Part shown: one piece after another, positions 1 through 12,300 of the stretch
Position numbering within the stretch: position 1 is the stretch's first letter
Layout: every line of letters begins with the position of its first letter
Assembly (NCBI GenBank): GCA_036435485.1
Contig: CM071595.1
Span: forward strand, 62,001-126,000
DNA: 64,000 nt
Origin: Saposhnikovia divaricata
Lineage: Eukaryota; Streptophyta; Magnoliopsida; Apiales; Apiaceae
Reading direction: 5' to 3'
Made by a program: the position numbers and the translations under genes
Notes under the pieces: model-generated
Told to the model about the DNA's origin: nothing
Seen by the model: the letters and a program-made list of their open reading frames with translations, nothing else
The model's database searches: none

Positions 1-1983
1 CTTCATCAAAGTGTTTAAGTAAATCACTACAATCCTCCGCAATCGTATCAAAATAAGATTTCCCTTTCGTTCCATTCACAGCCTCCACCAGCAATTTAGC
101 ATCTGATTCAAAAATCACCTTATTACTCCTCCATTGTTTTGTCCATGACAGGGCCTCCTTCAGGCTTAATGCCTCAGCTTCCCGGGGTTGTCTTTGACCT
201 TGCAAAACATTACTTCTAGCTCTCAAAAACTGCCCATACTCGTTCCTAGCTACACATCCCACCTTCACTCTACTCTCCCCTCGTTTACACGCTGCATCAG
301 TATTTACTTTTATCCACCCAGGAGGGGGTTTAATCCATCTTCTTTCTGCACCTTGGACTACACCAGCTGATTGTTTCATAGCATCCTTCGACTGTCTCCA
401 CTCCGTTAACATAGTAAACACCATGGATTTTACACCAAAAATCGACTTATTAATTCTCTCCCACAGCCATTTATTCCTTCTCGACCATAAACCCCAACAC
501 AATATACCAACCAAAGCACATTGCTCCTTACTTCCAGTTTGAAACGTTCGCTGCAATACATCCATGACCGTATCATTTGGCCTCACATTAACTAACTGCT
601 GCATTCCCAATTCATACCACAACTCCCGAGCAAAACTACAACCAAACAGTACATGTACTGTATCTTCATCGTGTAAATGACACCAACAGCACACTGTACT
701 TACATTAACGTTCTTCTTTGCTAACTCAACTGTTGTAGGAACCACCTTTCGACAAGCCCTCCACAGAAAATTCAAAACCTTACCCGGAAGCTTTAAATCC
801 CATAACTGCCGCCAAAATCTCTTATCTGAATATTGTTGTTCTCCATGGACCAGCCTATAGCAACTCTTAACAGAAAAATCCCCTTTATCCTCGAATAACC
901 AGAACCAGGTGTCCTCCTTTTCCCTTACTGGAATAGGAATCTGCTGAATTAGATTACTATCCCGTTCATTGCAAATGTCACGAACTACTTCCATGTCCCA
1001 TTCTCTTTGGTTTTCCTGCATAAACCCTTGCACTTGAATTTCTTTCAGCTCATCTGGTAACTCGGTTGTAATATACCCATTTTCAGGGCATGGCAACCAT
1101 GGGACCTTCCATACTCGTGTACTCCTCCCATTACCAATCCTCCTTCTACTCCCCTGCTGTAAACTTTGCTGAGCTTCCATAATGCTTCTCCAAACGTAAC
1201 TTGGGTTTGCACCTAACGTAGCGTTTAGGAAGTCACCATCAGGAAAATACCTTGCTTTCATTAATCTTGTCACCAAATGGTTCATATTATTCATGAGCCG
1301 CCAACCTTGCTTTGCCAACATCGCAATGTTAAATTCTAGTAACTTTTTAAAACCCAGACCACCCCCTTCTTTTGCTTCGCACATCCTATCCCATGACAGC
1401 CATTTGATCCCCTTTCCTGCACCTCCATTATTCCACCAAAACGCATTCATTTTCCTTTCCAGTCCCTCACAAACTTCTAACGGAATTAGAAATAGATTCA
1501 TCCAAAAGTTTGGGATTACTTGCGCTGCTGTCTTCAATAATGTCACCTTCCCTGCCTTAGATAACGATACATTCTGCCAACCTTGGAGCTTTTGATCAAT
1601 CCGTTCGTTCAAAAAATCAAAACTTGAAACTTTATTTCGCCCAATGTGCATGGGCATTCCCAAGTATTTCCCTGGCATCTGCACTTCAACCACACCCAAC
1701 TGTTGACAAACTTCCTGCCTACTCTCCTCCTTTGTATTGGGAGAGAATGTGATCGTGGATTTATTATAATTTATCACCTGCCCTGATATTTCCTCATAAC
1801 GGTTCAAAATTCTTTTCATTACCCCTGCCTCTGTCCCTGTGGCTTTGAAAAAGAAGTATGAGTCATCTGCAAATAATAAATGAGATATCATGGGCGCCCC
1901 TCGAGAAATAGTGCAACCATGTAACAAGCCAGCCTCTTCATTCCGACGAATAATGGCACTTAAACCTTCCCGTTCAATTAGAA
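1..1983 (-). mobile_element. 5'-truncated L1-type LINE, running off the left edge
   Basis: The - strand of this block encodes the same protein, colinearly, as the C-terminal half of the full LINE at 22820-28195, clearly diverged but same family. Similarity begins abruptly near 1976-1985, within the reverse transcriptase domain just upstream of the FADD box, and beyond it the sequence becomes an intron of the bZIP gene. This is the expected shape of target-primed insertion with 5' truncation. The 3' end and poly(A) tail lie outside the window, so target duplications cannot be tested. Confidence 0.85.
1..1983 (-). CDS. Partial LINE ORF2: end of reverse transcriptase, zinc-finger region, RNase H
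   Basis: The frame appears open from about 1983 to the left edge with no stop, unlike the three-stop ORF2 of the longer LINE. In order it shows the reverse transcriptase motif HLLFADDSYFFF near 1880-1845, a KYLGMPM segment, a PGKVLNFLWRACRKVVPT segment, a cysteine-rich CCWC motif near 680, and a C-terminal RNase H-like domain beginning GWIKVNTDAACKRG near 320. The RNase H-like tail is known from many plant L1 elements. The 5' truncation removes the endonuclease and any promoter, so it is not an autonomous gene. No start codon is assigned. Confidence 0.8.
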
Positions 1984-2075
1984 TCTTATATTAGTGTATA
2001 ACTACATATGCTTGAGCCTAATCCAATTGGTGTAGATGTTATAAATTTTTATTTTTATTTTCTTTTTTCACCCAG

Positions 2076-2543
2076 GAAGATGCAGTTCATCTGGCTGCTG
2101 AAAACAAAGAGCTAAAGTTACGGCTGCAAACAATGGAGCATCAATCCCAGTTACAAGATGGTAAATTTAAAATAAATAAAATCATAAATAATAGATAACT
2201 GCATTGTACTTAAGTGGCGCACAAGTAGCGCTTACATTGCAATATTCTAATCCCACATGTTTGATATTTACTTTTTTAACATATTATACGTACTTATACA
2301 TACCACACAGATGTAACAGAAGAAATGATGGGGGAAGTGAAAAGGCTTAGATTTACTACTGGGGATACAGTACCATCTTCCTCACTGAAATTGGGTATGC
2401 AATCACAAGCCCACCAGCTGATTCCTCTTCAATGTTCCCCACCAGCAGCTGCTGACAGACAGTATTCATTTCAAAGATTACCACCAAGGTTATCATGCCA
2501 GCCGATAATCAGTCACTACTGGCCTTCAGTACATCAACAATAG
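2076..2543 (+). CDS. bZIP transcription factor (group I/VIP1-like), last two exons
   Basis: Two exons are visible: 2076-2160 (preceded by CCCAG, followed by GTAAAT) and 2311-2543 (preceded by CACACAG), joined in phase 1 and ending in TAG. The first encodes a leucine-zipper heptad segment containing AAENKELKLRLQTMEHQ, the pattern of the zipper in plant RF2a/VIP1/bZIP18-type factors. The second continues the zipper (EEMMGEVKRLRF) and ends in a Gln/Pro/Ser-rich tail. Such proteins bind DNA as dimers in the nucleus. The basic DNA-binding region and N-terminus must lie to the left, beyond the LINE, which therefore sits in an intron if the gene is intact. The family is recognised from the zipper alone; the exact member is not identified. 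Confidence 0.75.
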
Positions 2544-4158
2544 AGTATTATTATCATCTCACAATATCAGCACCAGCTAGCATGGAGAATCTTGTAAATC
2601 ACCATATAAGTAACTAGTAACACAACACCCCCAATTAATTAGCAGCTCACTAACTTATTTCTTGTAATTAAGGTCGTGCATACTTCTATGGCTGCCGACA
2701 TTGTATATATACCAATTTTTCTATTCCATGTCTGCATTCTTTTTAAATTACTTATAGTCAATTTGCTAGCTACGAGTTTCACCTCCCAACAACCCAAAAA
2801 GGAGTGGAAGGGGAATACACCATCTCAATTACACAAGGAAATACCAAATTTTAAAATGAGTGCAATTGATATTCAAACACAAAATCCAAATGCATCCTCA
2901 GAAGATCACAAACTAGTGATAAACTACAGTACACCAACATATCAGAGCAAACAAAATCACCTTCCGCATTTAAGATCGACCGGCTTCATCCTAGAAGCTA
3001 CTCCTGCCTCTTTAGGCTATGCTATGACTTGTGATGCACATATTTCTGTGTAGTGGTTGGCATGACGGCCTTTTAGTTGGGTGACTTGAGTATGGACTAT
3101 TCATCAGAATGCTTCCTTATTCTCGCCGACATAAGGGGAGAACTAACCTGCTAGCGTTCTTGTATCCTAGAACGATAGGTTTGTACTCTTCCTGGTCAAT
3201 GAAATCGTTGTCAGTAATCATAAAAGCACTACCGAGCAATAAACTCATAGCACTAGTACATAAGAAACTGACAACGCAATTAAGAAAGCAAAATGACATG
3301 TTTTCATGCATTAATCAGGCCTCAACAACTTATTTAGTTCAATAAAGTAGTTAATCCATTCAGCCAATTTATCAACCACTGCACTTTCGCCTCAGATACA
3401 ACTGCATGTCATGTATACCTGATTTATATATCTCACAAACATTAATTATTGAAACAAAAGAAGTACAAAAATGATAGTAAAACACAAACAAAAATATTAT
3501 GATAAACACAAAATTAACATCATGGTCTCTTAACTCAACCTTGTAAAAAAAAACGATGACAGGTAAAAACATAAGTAATTAGGCAAGTTAACTATTCAAA
3601 AAAAGTAATTAGGCAAGTTTACAAAAAAATTGCACAAGCAAAATCACTACATTGGGTGTCACCGATTTCTACAACCAAAAAACTAGAGTTCGTGCGTAAA
3701 TTTCTCTCTTGCAATAAAAGAAAAGTATGCTTAAACTTCTTAACGTTCTAAAAATTGGATTATAGAACAAAGGTGGCATCACTTTTTAGAAGCATAGGAC
3801 ACTGGAACCTGATTTTGCAAAGACCTCTAGAGTGCATATATACAATAATGACGAATTACAATGTAATATACTAATATATCCCGTCACGTGGGACCTATAT
3901 GTCTTTGTAAAATATGTACTATCTAATATTTATAGGGCATAATTGAATTTTCATATATTTTTCACAAGTTCAGACTGACGGCAATTTATTTGTAGAGTAT
4001 TAACTTTTCAAGGTTATAATAACATATTTCTCGAGGACATGAAAAACTTGGCAATAAGAATTCCTTTTGACAAAGGGCACTCAGAAGACCTTATCAAGAC
4101 AAAAAAAAACAAGGGCCTTATACAGTGTCAGGTGAGTACCTTTTCTGTGTGCAAATGG
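2544..4158. other. Intergenic space between two convergent genes
   Basis: This 1.6-kb stretch holds the 3' untranslated regions of the bZIP gene (from the left) and the pseudouridine synthase gene (from the right). It is AT-rich. Several short open frames occur on both strands, but none shows a recognisable domain. I see no transposon termini in it. Confidence 0.5.
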
Positions 4159-6299
4159 CTATGTTGACATATCACTGGTTCTGCGCTGAAAACTTTCCTT
4201 TTTCCATATTTCCCAAGCATTTCTGACTTCGTCCAACTGTGAATCTGGAATACTAGTGTTTGCATCCAGTAATGCTACCCAATCCTTCCAAGGAGATTTT
4301 GAAATCTTTAAGAAGTTTGAAACTTCGGGTAGGACAAATGACACATAAAATTCATCAACCAACTTTAGAATTTCCTCCGATTCCACTAACGTCTGCAATT
4401 CAGGTCTAGTCACATTGCCAGATTGTTTTCTCAAAACAAAGTTGTTTCCCCTTAATATCAAAGGTTCAGATGGAGCAAGGGGTAGGACTATCCGTGAGAA
4501 CTTGTTCAGGGACAACCTAAGTATGTCGCGTGGGAGTAAATTGCGCTTTATGGCAACAGCTGTTCCGACCATTTTGCGAATCTGATGAAGCCAATACAGA
4601 ATGAGGTACAAGAAAATTAAAAGTTCCACATAAAATATATATATCAGCCTCAAGGGTTGTGATGCAGAGCATGGAACTAGAAGGTCAATTTGTTAATATA
4701 ATTATCAATACTCATTATTAATCAGATCTGAATTTTTTAAATTGATATATTTTTATTAAATTTAAGGAATGATTTATGTCTCTGCAGAATTATTTTCAAC
4801 TCTTTCTTAACATTGTCCTACATTAAGTGGTATTGCACGGTTTGAGTGTGAGTATGCAAGATCAATACCAGAGAAACTAGCCAAATCATGTAGTGACATA
4901 ACTGTTGGTTTAACATATTGCAGCAAGTTTACGGAAAGTATACTGCCTAAAAACAATGAATTTACAAAATTCATTTCCAAATGTAGCACTCAGGTAATAT
5001 TCCAAAACATTTCGTCCAATGTTGCTGATTTTAACGAGGTTTTTTCCAGAGGAGGAGAATGATGTTGAGCAAGGATCAAATAATTAATTTATAGGTACTG
5101 TATATACTTTATGTCTTAATCAGGAATAAAATTAATTCTGATAGATTATAAAGCTTGATCATATTAGATAAGTAGAGAGAAAGAAAAATTCAAGATATAT
5201 GATAACAGTCATAAAAGAGTTGTTTTTTAATTTAATTAGTAGCAGAGGAAGATATGTGTTAGTTTTCTTTTCATTAGGATTCAAAATAGCAAACAAGTCA
5301 AAGGATTCTAAATATATATTCTTCTATCCGAGAAGCAAGGATCTGGTGTGCGGTAGTACTTAGTAAGCGCCCGCCGCTTTGGAAAATATTATAAAATGGG
5401 TGTAGGACGATGGCAGATAAAAGGTTATTGCATTTTTAGTTAATATTTTCACTAAGGAAGAAAGCATGAAGTTTGCATCATGCCAATTAAATTACTGAGA
5501 AAAAACAATCATGTTTATACTATTGTTCAATTCTCAGTAGCAGGTACAGAGCTGTTTCAAAACAGAAGTCCACCACTAAGTTGTTAGGTTAGGGGACTTA
5601 CACAATCCGAGATTCACAAACCACCAATGCAAAGCACATACATAACCAATCGATTAGTTGACAAGATCCACCAAAGCACGATCACACATTATTTAAGTAT
5701 CACGTCTACTTCTATCAACAATAAGTAAAAGCAAAACAAGAACACACACAATATTTGACGTGGAAACACCCACGTCCCAACTCGTATTATTAATCCAAAC
5801 AATTATCAATAATACATCAAAACAATAACACCTTAACGGTGTCCCAAACTGATACTTAAGCTAAACAATGATTAAGCATCTCCCAAACAATATCTAAGAG
5901 TATATCTCTTAAGTTAACACATATCAAACAAATACAATATGACTATGTATATATAGTCATCCAAAACTTAGCCACCAAGACTAACCATACTTGTTCTACA
6001 AGTCTTACCATACTTGTTAGACAAGTCTTCCAATTCTTAGCACCTAATTACCCAACTTAGTGATCAAGACATACCATATATAATAATTGTCTACACATAC
6101 AATTATTATCTTACCCATATATATCTTAAACCACCCAAGCCCATAACATCATATTGGATTGAAACCCAACATAAGTTCCCTTCTGGCCAGGTCTGTTCTT
6201 GACTGACTGGGATCAAACTGGCATCTTCCGCCCTTACAGAGCCATGTTCAAATAAAGTGGTTCTTTCAGCCGGTCATCAAGTTAATAGAGAAAGGAATA

Positions 6300-6349
<50 letters not shown>

Positions 6350-9300
6350 GGAGGGGGGTTGATCAGGAACATGATTGAAGATAATAATACCCAATTGTTT
6401 ACGGACCTTAGTCCATTAGGTTATATTATTAGGGTTTTTATTCCTATTTAAGCATTTTAATCCCCCACATATTATTTAGAATTGATTATTGGAATTTATT
6501 CCTATTTAAGCATTGTAATCCCCCACATATTATTTAGAATTGATTACTGAAATATTATGAATTATCAAATTGGGTCTCTTTTCTCCTTTTGGCGGTTGGG
6601 AAACCCTTGGGGTAGTGGCAGTTCTGCGGTTCATCCACCCAAGTCTATGTTACAATCGTTTTGATTAAATAAATCGTTGTTTCTCAAATCTTGTTCTACA
6701 TCGGGGGGGTTCAAATTCCTCCTTAAGGACCTAACAGGGTATCGTTCTATTTGTTTTTCGGCCAACTGGATACTAACTTCCTTTTTTTGGCTAAATGGAT
6801 ATATGATTTCACCTTCAAACATAACACATGCATCTTGCGAATATTCTTTGAGGCCATTGATGGGATAATATATTATTCTTTAATCATGGTCAATTACAGA
6901 AATTTATATACTCACACATGGCTCCACCGAGATTGGAATGATATGATTACTGAGCATAAATTTGAAATGAAGAACACATTGATGTCAAACCTCACATGGT
7001 TACATGAATTTGATAAATGATAATAATGCAATCACAACCCAAAAAGGCTTACCTGATGCAACATGAATGATTCTCCACATATAGATATCTCCACATAGCT
7101 CATACCAAGAAATCGCTCCAGCTTTCCACACGAACAGTGAAAAATCTTTCTGAAATGAGAAGCACTAAGTTTGTCTTTCATGTCAGGTTCATATAGCCAT
7201 CTTGCTTGACAGGCAGAAAGTGGATTCTGATCTTGTGAATTGTACATGCCCAAAATTTGTTTATCAGGTTTATTAAACCTAGAAAACTTGGACTTCATTC
7301 CTTCAACATCTGTTGCCAATGCATCACTTTCTTCAGTAGTCATTTCTTCACCATACTCCTCAATATCGAAGTATGTTGCTTCTTCTCCATCATAATCTTC
7401 CATTCCAGGGTCCGGTACCTCATTAGATAACATCAATATCTTTGACTGACTACCATTTTTCGAAGAATCTCTTGCAATACTTTGTTTCCTGTACTTGGAC
7501 CGTATTGTAAAGTTATGAAAAGGATGCTCTCCCTGCATGCAGTGTAACACTTTCTGAAGCTAAACATAATTATATCCTATATATAATTAGTGTAAGGGAG
7601 TTTTGTGGTTTGGTCGTCAGAGGCAAAAATATCATTCATAGGTATTATAAGTAATTATTTTTTCCAATAATATATTAAATAAAAATTTAAAATACTCCTA
7701 AATTGTACAACATATTGTAAAAATTATTAATGGAGTTCGTAGATATTATTTTGTAATTTTTCCAAAAAAACAAAAATTAATTATAAATAGTATAATTAAA
7801 GTATTGAGTGAAAAAATATAGAAAAAATATATAATTTAATAATTTTTAAATCAAAAAAAACAAGAAATTTTATTCAAAAATACAATAACAACTAAAATAA
7901 AAAGATATATTTTAATAAAATAAGTATCATCGACCTAATGAATTTGCAAACATTATCTTAGAGTTTTCCAAAAAAATACAAATATTAATATTATTTTAGT
8001 AAAAAACTCATAAACTATTTTTATAAAACTTCTAGTGCATTGCACGGGTATAAAGCTAGTATTAGTAAAAATGCAATTAAAATTTAGGTTGTAAAATCAT
8101 ATAAAAAAAATGATACCTACTTCTAAAATTAACAAAATAATAAGTATGTTCACACTAGAAAAGGGTGGAGTTACAAGAGGGTGAAAATAGTAGCAGCTTT
8201 TGGATGCCTACATGTTCCAAATGATGCACAGTTTGCTCAGTGTATAATCCAAACAAGTCTAGAAGAACATATATATACACTTGCCAGCTGTAATAATGAG
8301 TTAAACAGTCACTATAGTTGTTAACAATCGTTTAAGGATGCTTGTACAAGATAGAACTTGTTGACTGCAAGATGGCATCCAACTTCAGCTTGTAAACCGC
8401 CTTATGGGATTTTAAGGAACATTGATTTATTAATGTAATGTGTAATTCTTTAAGACACATATACAAAAACCACACAAAACTGACATAAAATGGTCGGTCA
8501 CATTCAGTCGAATAGAAATCTATTCTAAACTAGATATAGTACATGACATAACTTATTTCTTTATAAAACTTCAGTTCATGCCCCCATTTTTTTGTTTAAA
8601 ACTAGACTTCTATGCAAGGAGGGGAAACAAATGATTAACTGGGAGGGCTAAACAGGATCCATTTGATTTTTTCTATTCTGAATTCTGTTTTGATAATCCC
8701 AGACTAACTATGAAGTATAAATACAATAATACCTGGAGAAAATAATTATTATTTGATTCTCATAAACTTTTCTAGATAAGTGTGTCAATAAAACAGAATT
8801 TACTATATTAGGTCACTCACACACATGCATGCACACGAAACACACAGCACATAAATGGAGATGATGCAGAGCAAGGAATTAATAACTGTGATTAATGAGA
8901 GTTCTCTTGACCATTCTTATATGTGCAAAAAAAAAGCCTTATATGGGAGTTCTCTCGAGCAGAATTTCAGATAGTTTATATGCAAAACACCAAAACGCCT
9001 CCTACTATACATGACACTTTATTAATCTACATATAATTTTAATTTTAAAAAAAAAAAGTACTCAAACAAGTAGTGCCCCATAAGAGATTTTCAGCCTGTC
9101 AAACACAACCAAGAGCTACTAAAACTACATTAGTCGTAAAAAACATGTACCCCATATCGACTCAAAAAATAATTTCAAGAATATAAAAAGATGTTCCTTT
9201 CGAGCTTGAAAACACTTGAATGTAGAGAAACTGCCGGCAATTAAGATAACTACCTAAATCAGAAAGGAAAATTGAATGTCTACTGCAGAATGAGAAGCAG

Positions 9301-12300
9301 ATTTTATAAATAAGGCATACCTCAAAAGAGCTCAATATATTGCTAAATTCAGACAAGTGACAATCTATTTCATCTGAACTTAAGGTATCTTTAATTCCAA
9401 TTATTTCAGCAGGAAGGAGATAAGAATATTTGCGGATATTACATTCCCTTCTGGCATCAAAGCTCCTGAAAAATTTATCAAAAAAAAAAAACTATCAAGA
9501 AAAGAAACAATACAAGGGATGGCAACAAAATAGGATGTGTCCGCAACCAACACTTCCCCCTCGATTAAATAAGTTAAAAATATAATATGAAAATGATCAT
9601 GATGCTCCTTGTTATATATAATTCATTTCATAAAACAGTAGACAAAAACTCAAAAAATCACAACTGACAAAAAGGGGGGGGGGGAGTTGAACCAAGTGCA
9701 CGAGGCTTCCCCATTTGTGGGGAAGGTTGTGATGCACACAAATTTATCCTCTGGTTTCACAAAGGGGCATTTCCATGTTTTGAAACTGACCTAGCACAGA
9801 GCAATTGGACACTTGACCAGCACAAAACTAATCATAGCTAAAAAAAAATTGATTTCTTACACTCCCTCTAAAATTAAGTTCCTCGTCAGCACACCCATAA
9901 CATGACAATCATCACCATCCCTGTCTTTGAGAAACAATAACAGGAGTCTTATGTGAAGTCCTGGTATTGCACTAGGACTTCACATTGCAGATGTGTTATA
10001 TGCCAATTTCTAAACATTTTGACATGGTAATTTCTCAGAATATGCTGCCTCCCATTAATAACAATAACTGTTATATATGAATAGATAAAAAAATGCAACA
10101 TTCTAATCCAGTCACATGTTATTGTTCTTCAACAGAGCATGTTCTCTACCTATTCTTAAGAAAAAATTACGCCAAACAATGTATCTTATTATTTCACCTT
10201 TGTGAAGGTAAAACACTGAAAACTCTAATACTATGAGGAAGATAAGAATTAATGTGATTTGCAAGAGAGATGCCATTGGGGTCTTCCTTCCATGCATATG
10301 CAGGAATTTCCATATTAAGTGATATCATGGTTGCCAAGGAATGAACCTGAAAAGGACATTAAACTTAAGATTACTACATTATCACACTTCTGTTAAGTTC
10401 TTGAGTAACTTATGCATAATGGTTGCACATGGTCAGTTCACCAGTGAGCATAAATGATAGTGGAAAATTGAATTAAGTAGCTCTGTATTAAGATGAATTC
10501 TGCCTTCTTTTTTATTATAAGTTTAAAATATATATATCATATATGCACTTAACCACCTCTTATCTAGACCTTTCCTAAATTATTTTAATTGCTTATTTGT
10601 TTTATCACACTTTAGTAAGAATTATTGTATCCTTCCATACTTTAGCATTTGTAAAACTCAGAAAATGTAAGTATATCTTGAATTAAAATCCATAATAAAA
10701 ATAACAGAAGAGGATTTCCACATCAATAAAGCTGACCAAGACAAAAAGAATGAATATCACAAATTTATATTTGTGTTTTCATAGGCTAATTAGATTTTTT
10801 GCCTTCGAAGTATCAACTGCTAGTCACATATTCCCAGAAATTTGTACAGTACAACCCTTTTGCTAATTTTTTTCCGATAAGTCATTCCAATGATCACATA
10901 TATCTTTCTCTATTTTAAAATTTTAAGGATTTCAAATATATGTATTTCATCAAAAATACCTTAACACATGGTTATGATATGAATCCTATATCGCGTAAGA
11001 GGCTTTAATATGTTATTACTTACGAGAAAATAAATTATATTCCATTCTTGCTCCTCACTCATAAAATGATGCTTAGAGAATTTAGTCTCAAGTCTCATCA
11101 CCAAACAGATGCTAATTCATGGAGCTACAATTTTAGGTCCTGCTAGTATTCATATTAATACAATCAAAATTATATTGTCATATTTCTAAGTCGCCAAACC
11201 CAAAATAAAAGGATTATATAAAATTATTCTAGTATAACCTATACTATCCCAGTACTCAAGTCGGCATGTGTTCTTGCAGTAAATCTAAAAATTCAAGCAA
11301 CAGAAAACTTACTCCTTTATCTGTCCGGCTACTTCTAGCCCATCCAATTTTGTGCAAATTACCAAAGTTACTGTCTCGAATTCCACCAGCTTTATAGATA
11401 GCAATTTCTAGTTCTCCTTCTATAGCTGCATTACAAAACTGAAATGCTTTAGTAGATTTGTCGATGCTAAATGTCTTATAAGATGTAACTTTCTCTCAAT
11501 CCACATATAGGTACATATGTAAATTTAGTGTACGAAGCTTGAATGAACAAATCTGAAATAAAGGTAAAACATGGAAAGATAATTAATGAACCAAACAAAA
11601 AAAACTGGACTTAGTGGCAGTAAGTACATTTCATAACATTTGCAGTCAATATTCCATGTAGTCATGGTTTTCAAAGATAGATTAAAAAAGTTAAATGTTT
11701 AATGATGGGATAGGTAAGAGACTCAAGTGAAACAGATTTGATGTCTTTTTAATATAAAAACAATCTCTTATTACATTACAACCATAATACTATAGGTAGG
11801 CAGAAGTTTTAGCACAGCATAAACAAGAAGTCGGGGGAAAACATTTTGAATACATAGCACTTTCTAGAGTTGGAAGTTAATCAATATGAGAGGATATTGA
11901 AGAAAAGTTGACACAAAAAAATAAGAGTAGCGAATGATACATAAGCAGGTCAAATAGTGAAGAGTGCTCACAACTGACGTGGACAAGGAGCATTTGTTAT
12001 TGTCAATCAATACAGGCAGGCTTCATCATTACAAGGGGTCTGTCGATAGATCAATACCAATCCAACACGTCTGTGGTCATAATATTTCTGGTCTAATATA
12101 TTGGCTTATATGTCACTATTTTGGGTGTTTGTGCATAAAAGGAGTGACACAAATTAATCGAATGTAACTGGCTGACGCAGCACAATAACAATTAATGATA
12201 AAAGAAAACAAGATTATGATGAACACAACAAGAACAATGATTATAAACCCTCGGGAAATTGAACCGCAGAACAATCTCTACCCCAAGCCATCCCCAAATT

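Noticed and set aside
1293..1595. 100-residue + strand frame
   Set aside because: It is antisense to the LINE ORF2 fragment, whose - strand frame is clearly the coding one.
2676..3053. 125-residue open frame after the bZIP gene
   Set aside because: No recognisable domain, no splice or context support, and it lies in the 3' flank between convergent genes.
6751..7020. 89-residue + strand frame next to exon 6
   Set aside because: No recognised domain; it lies in intron 6 of the opposite-strand gene and may be decayed retroelement sequence.
7620..8059. Full-length Helitron in intron 5
   Set aside because: Only the 3' terminus is recognisable; no 5' TC end could be placed.
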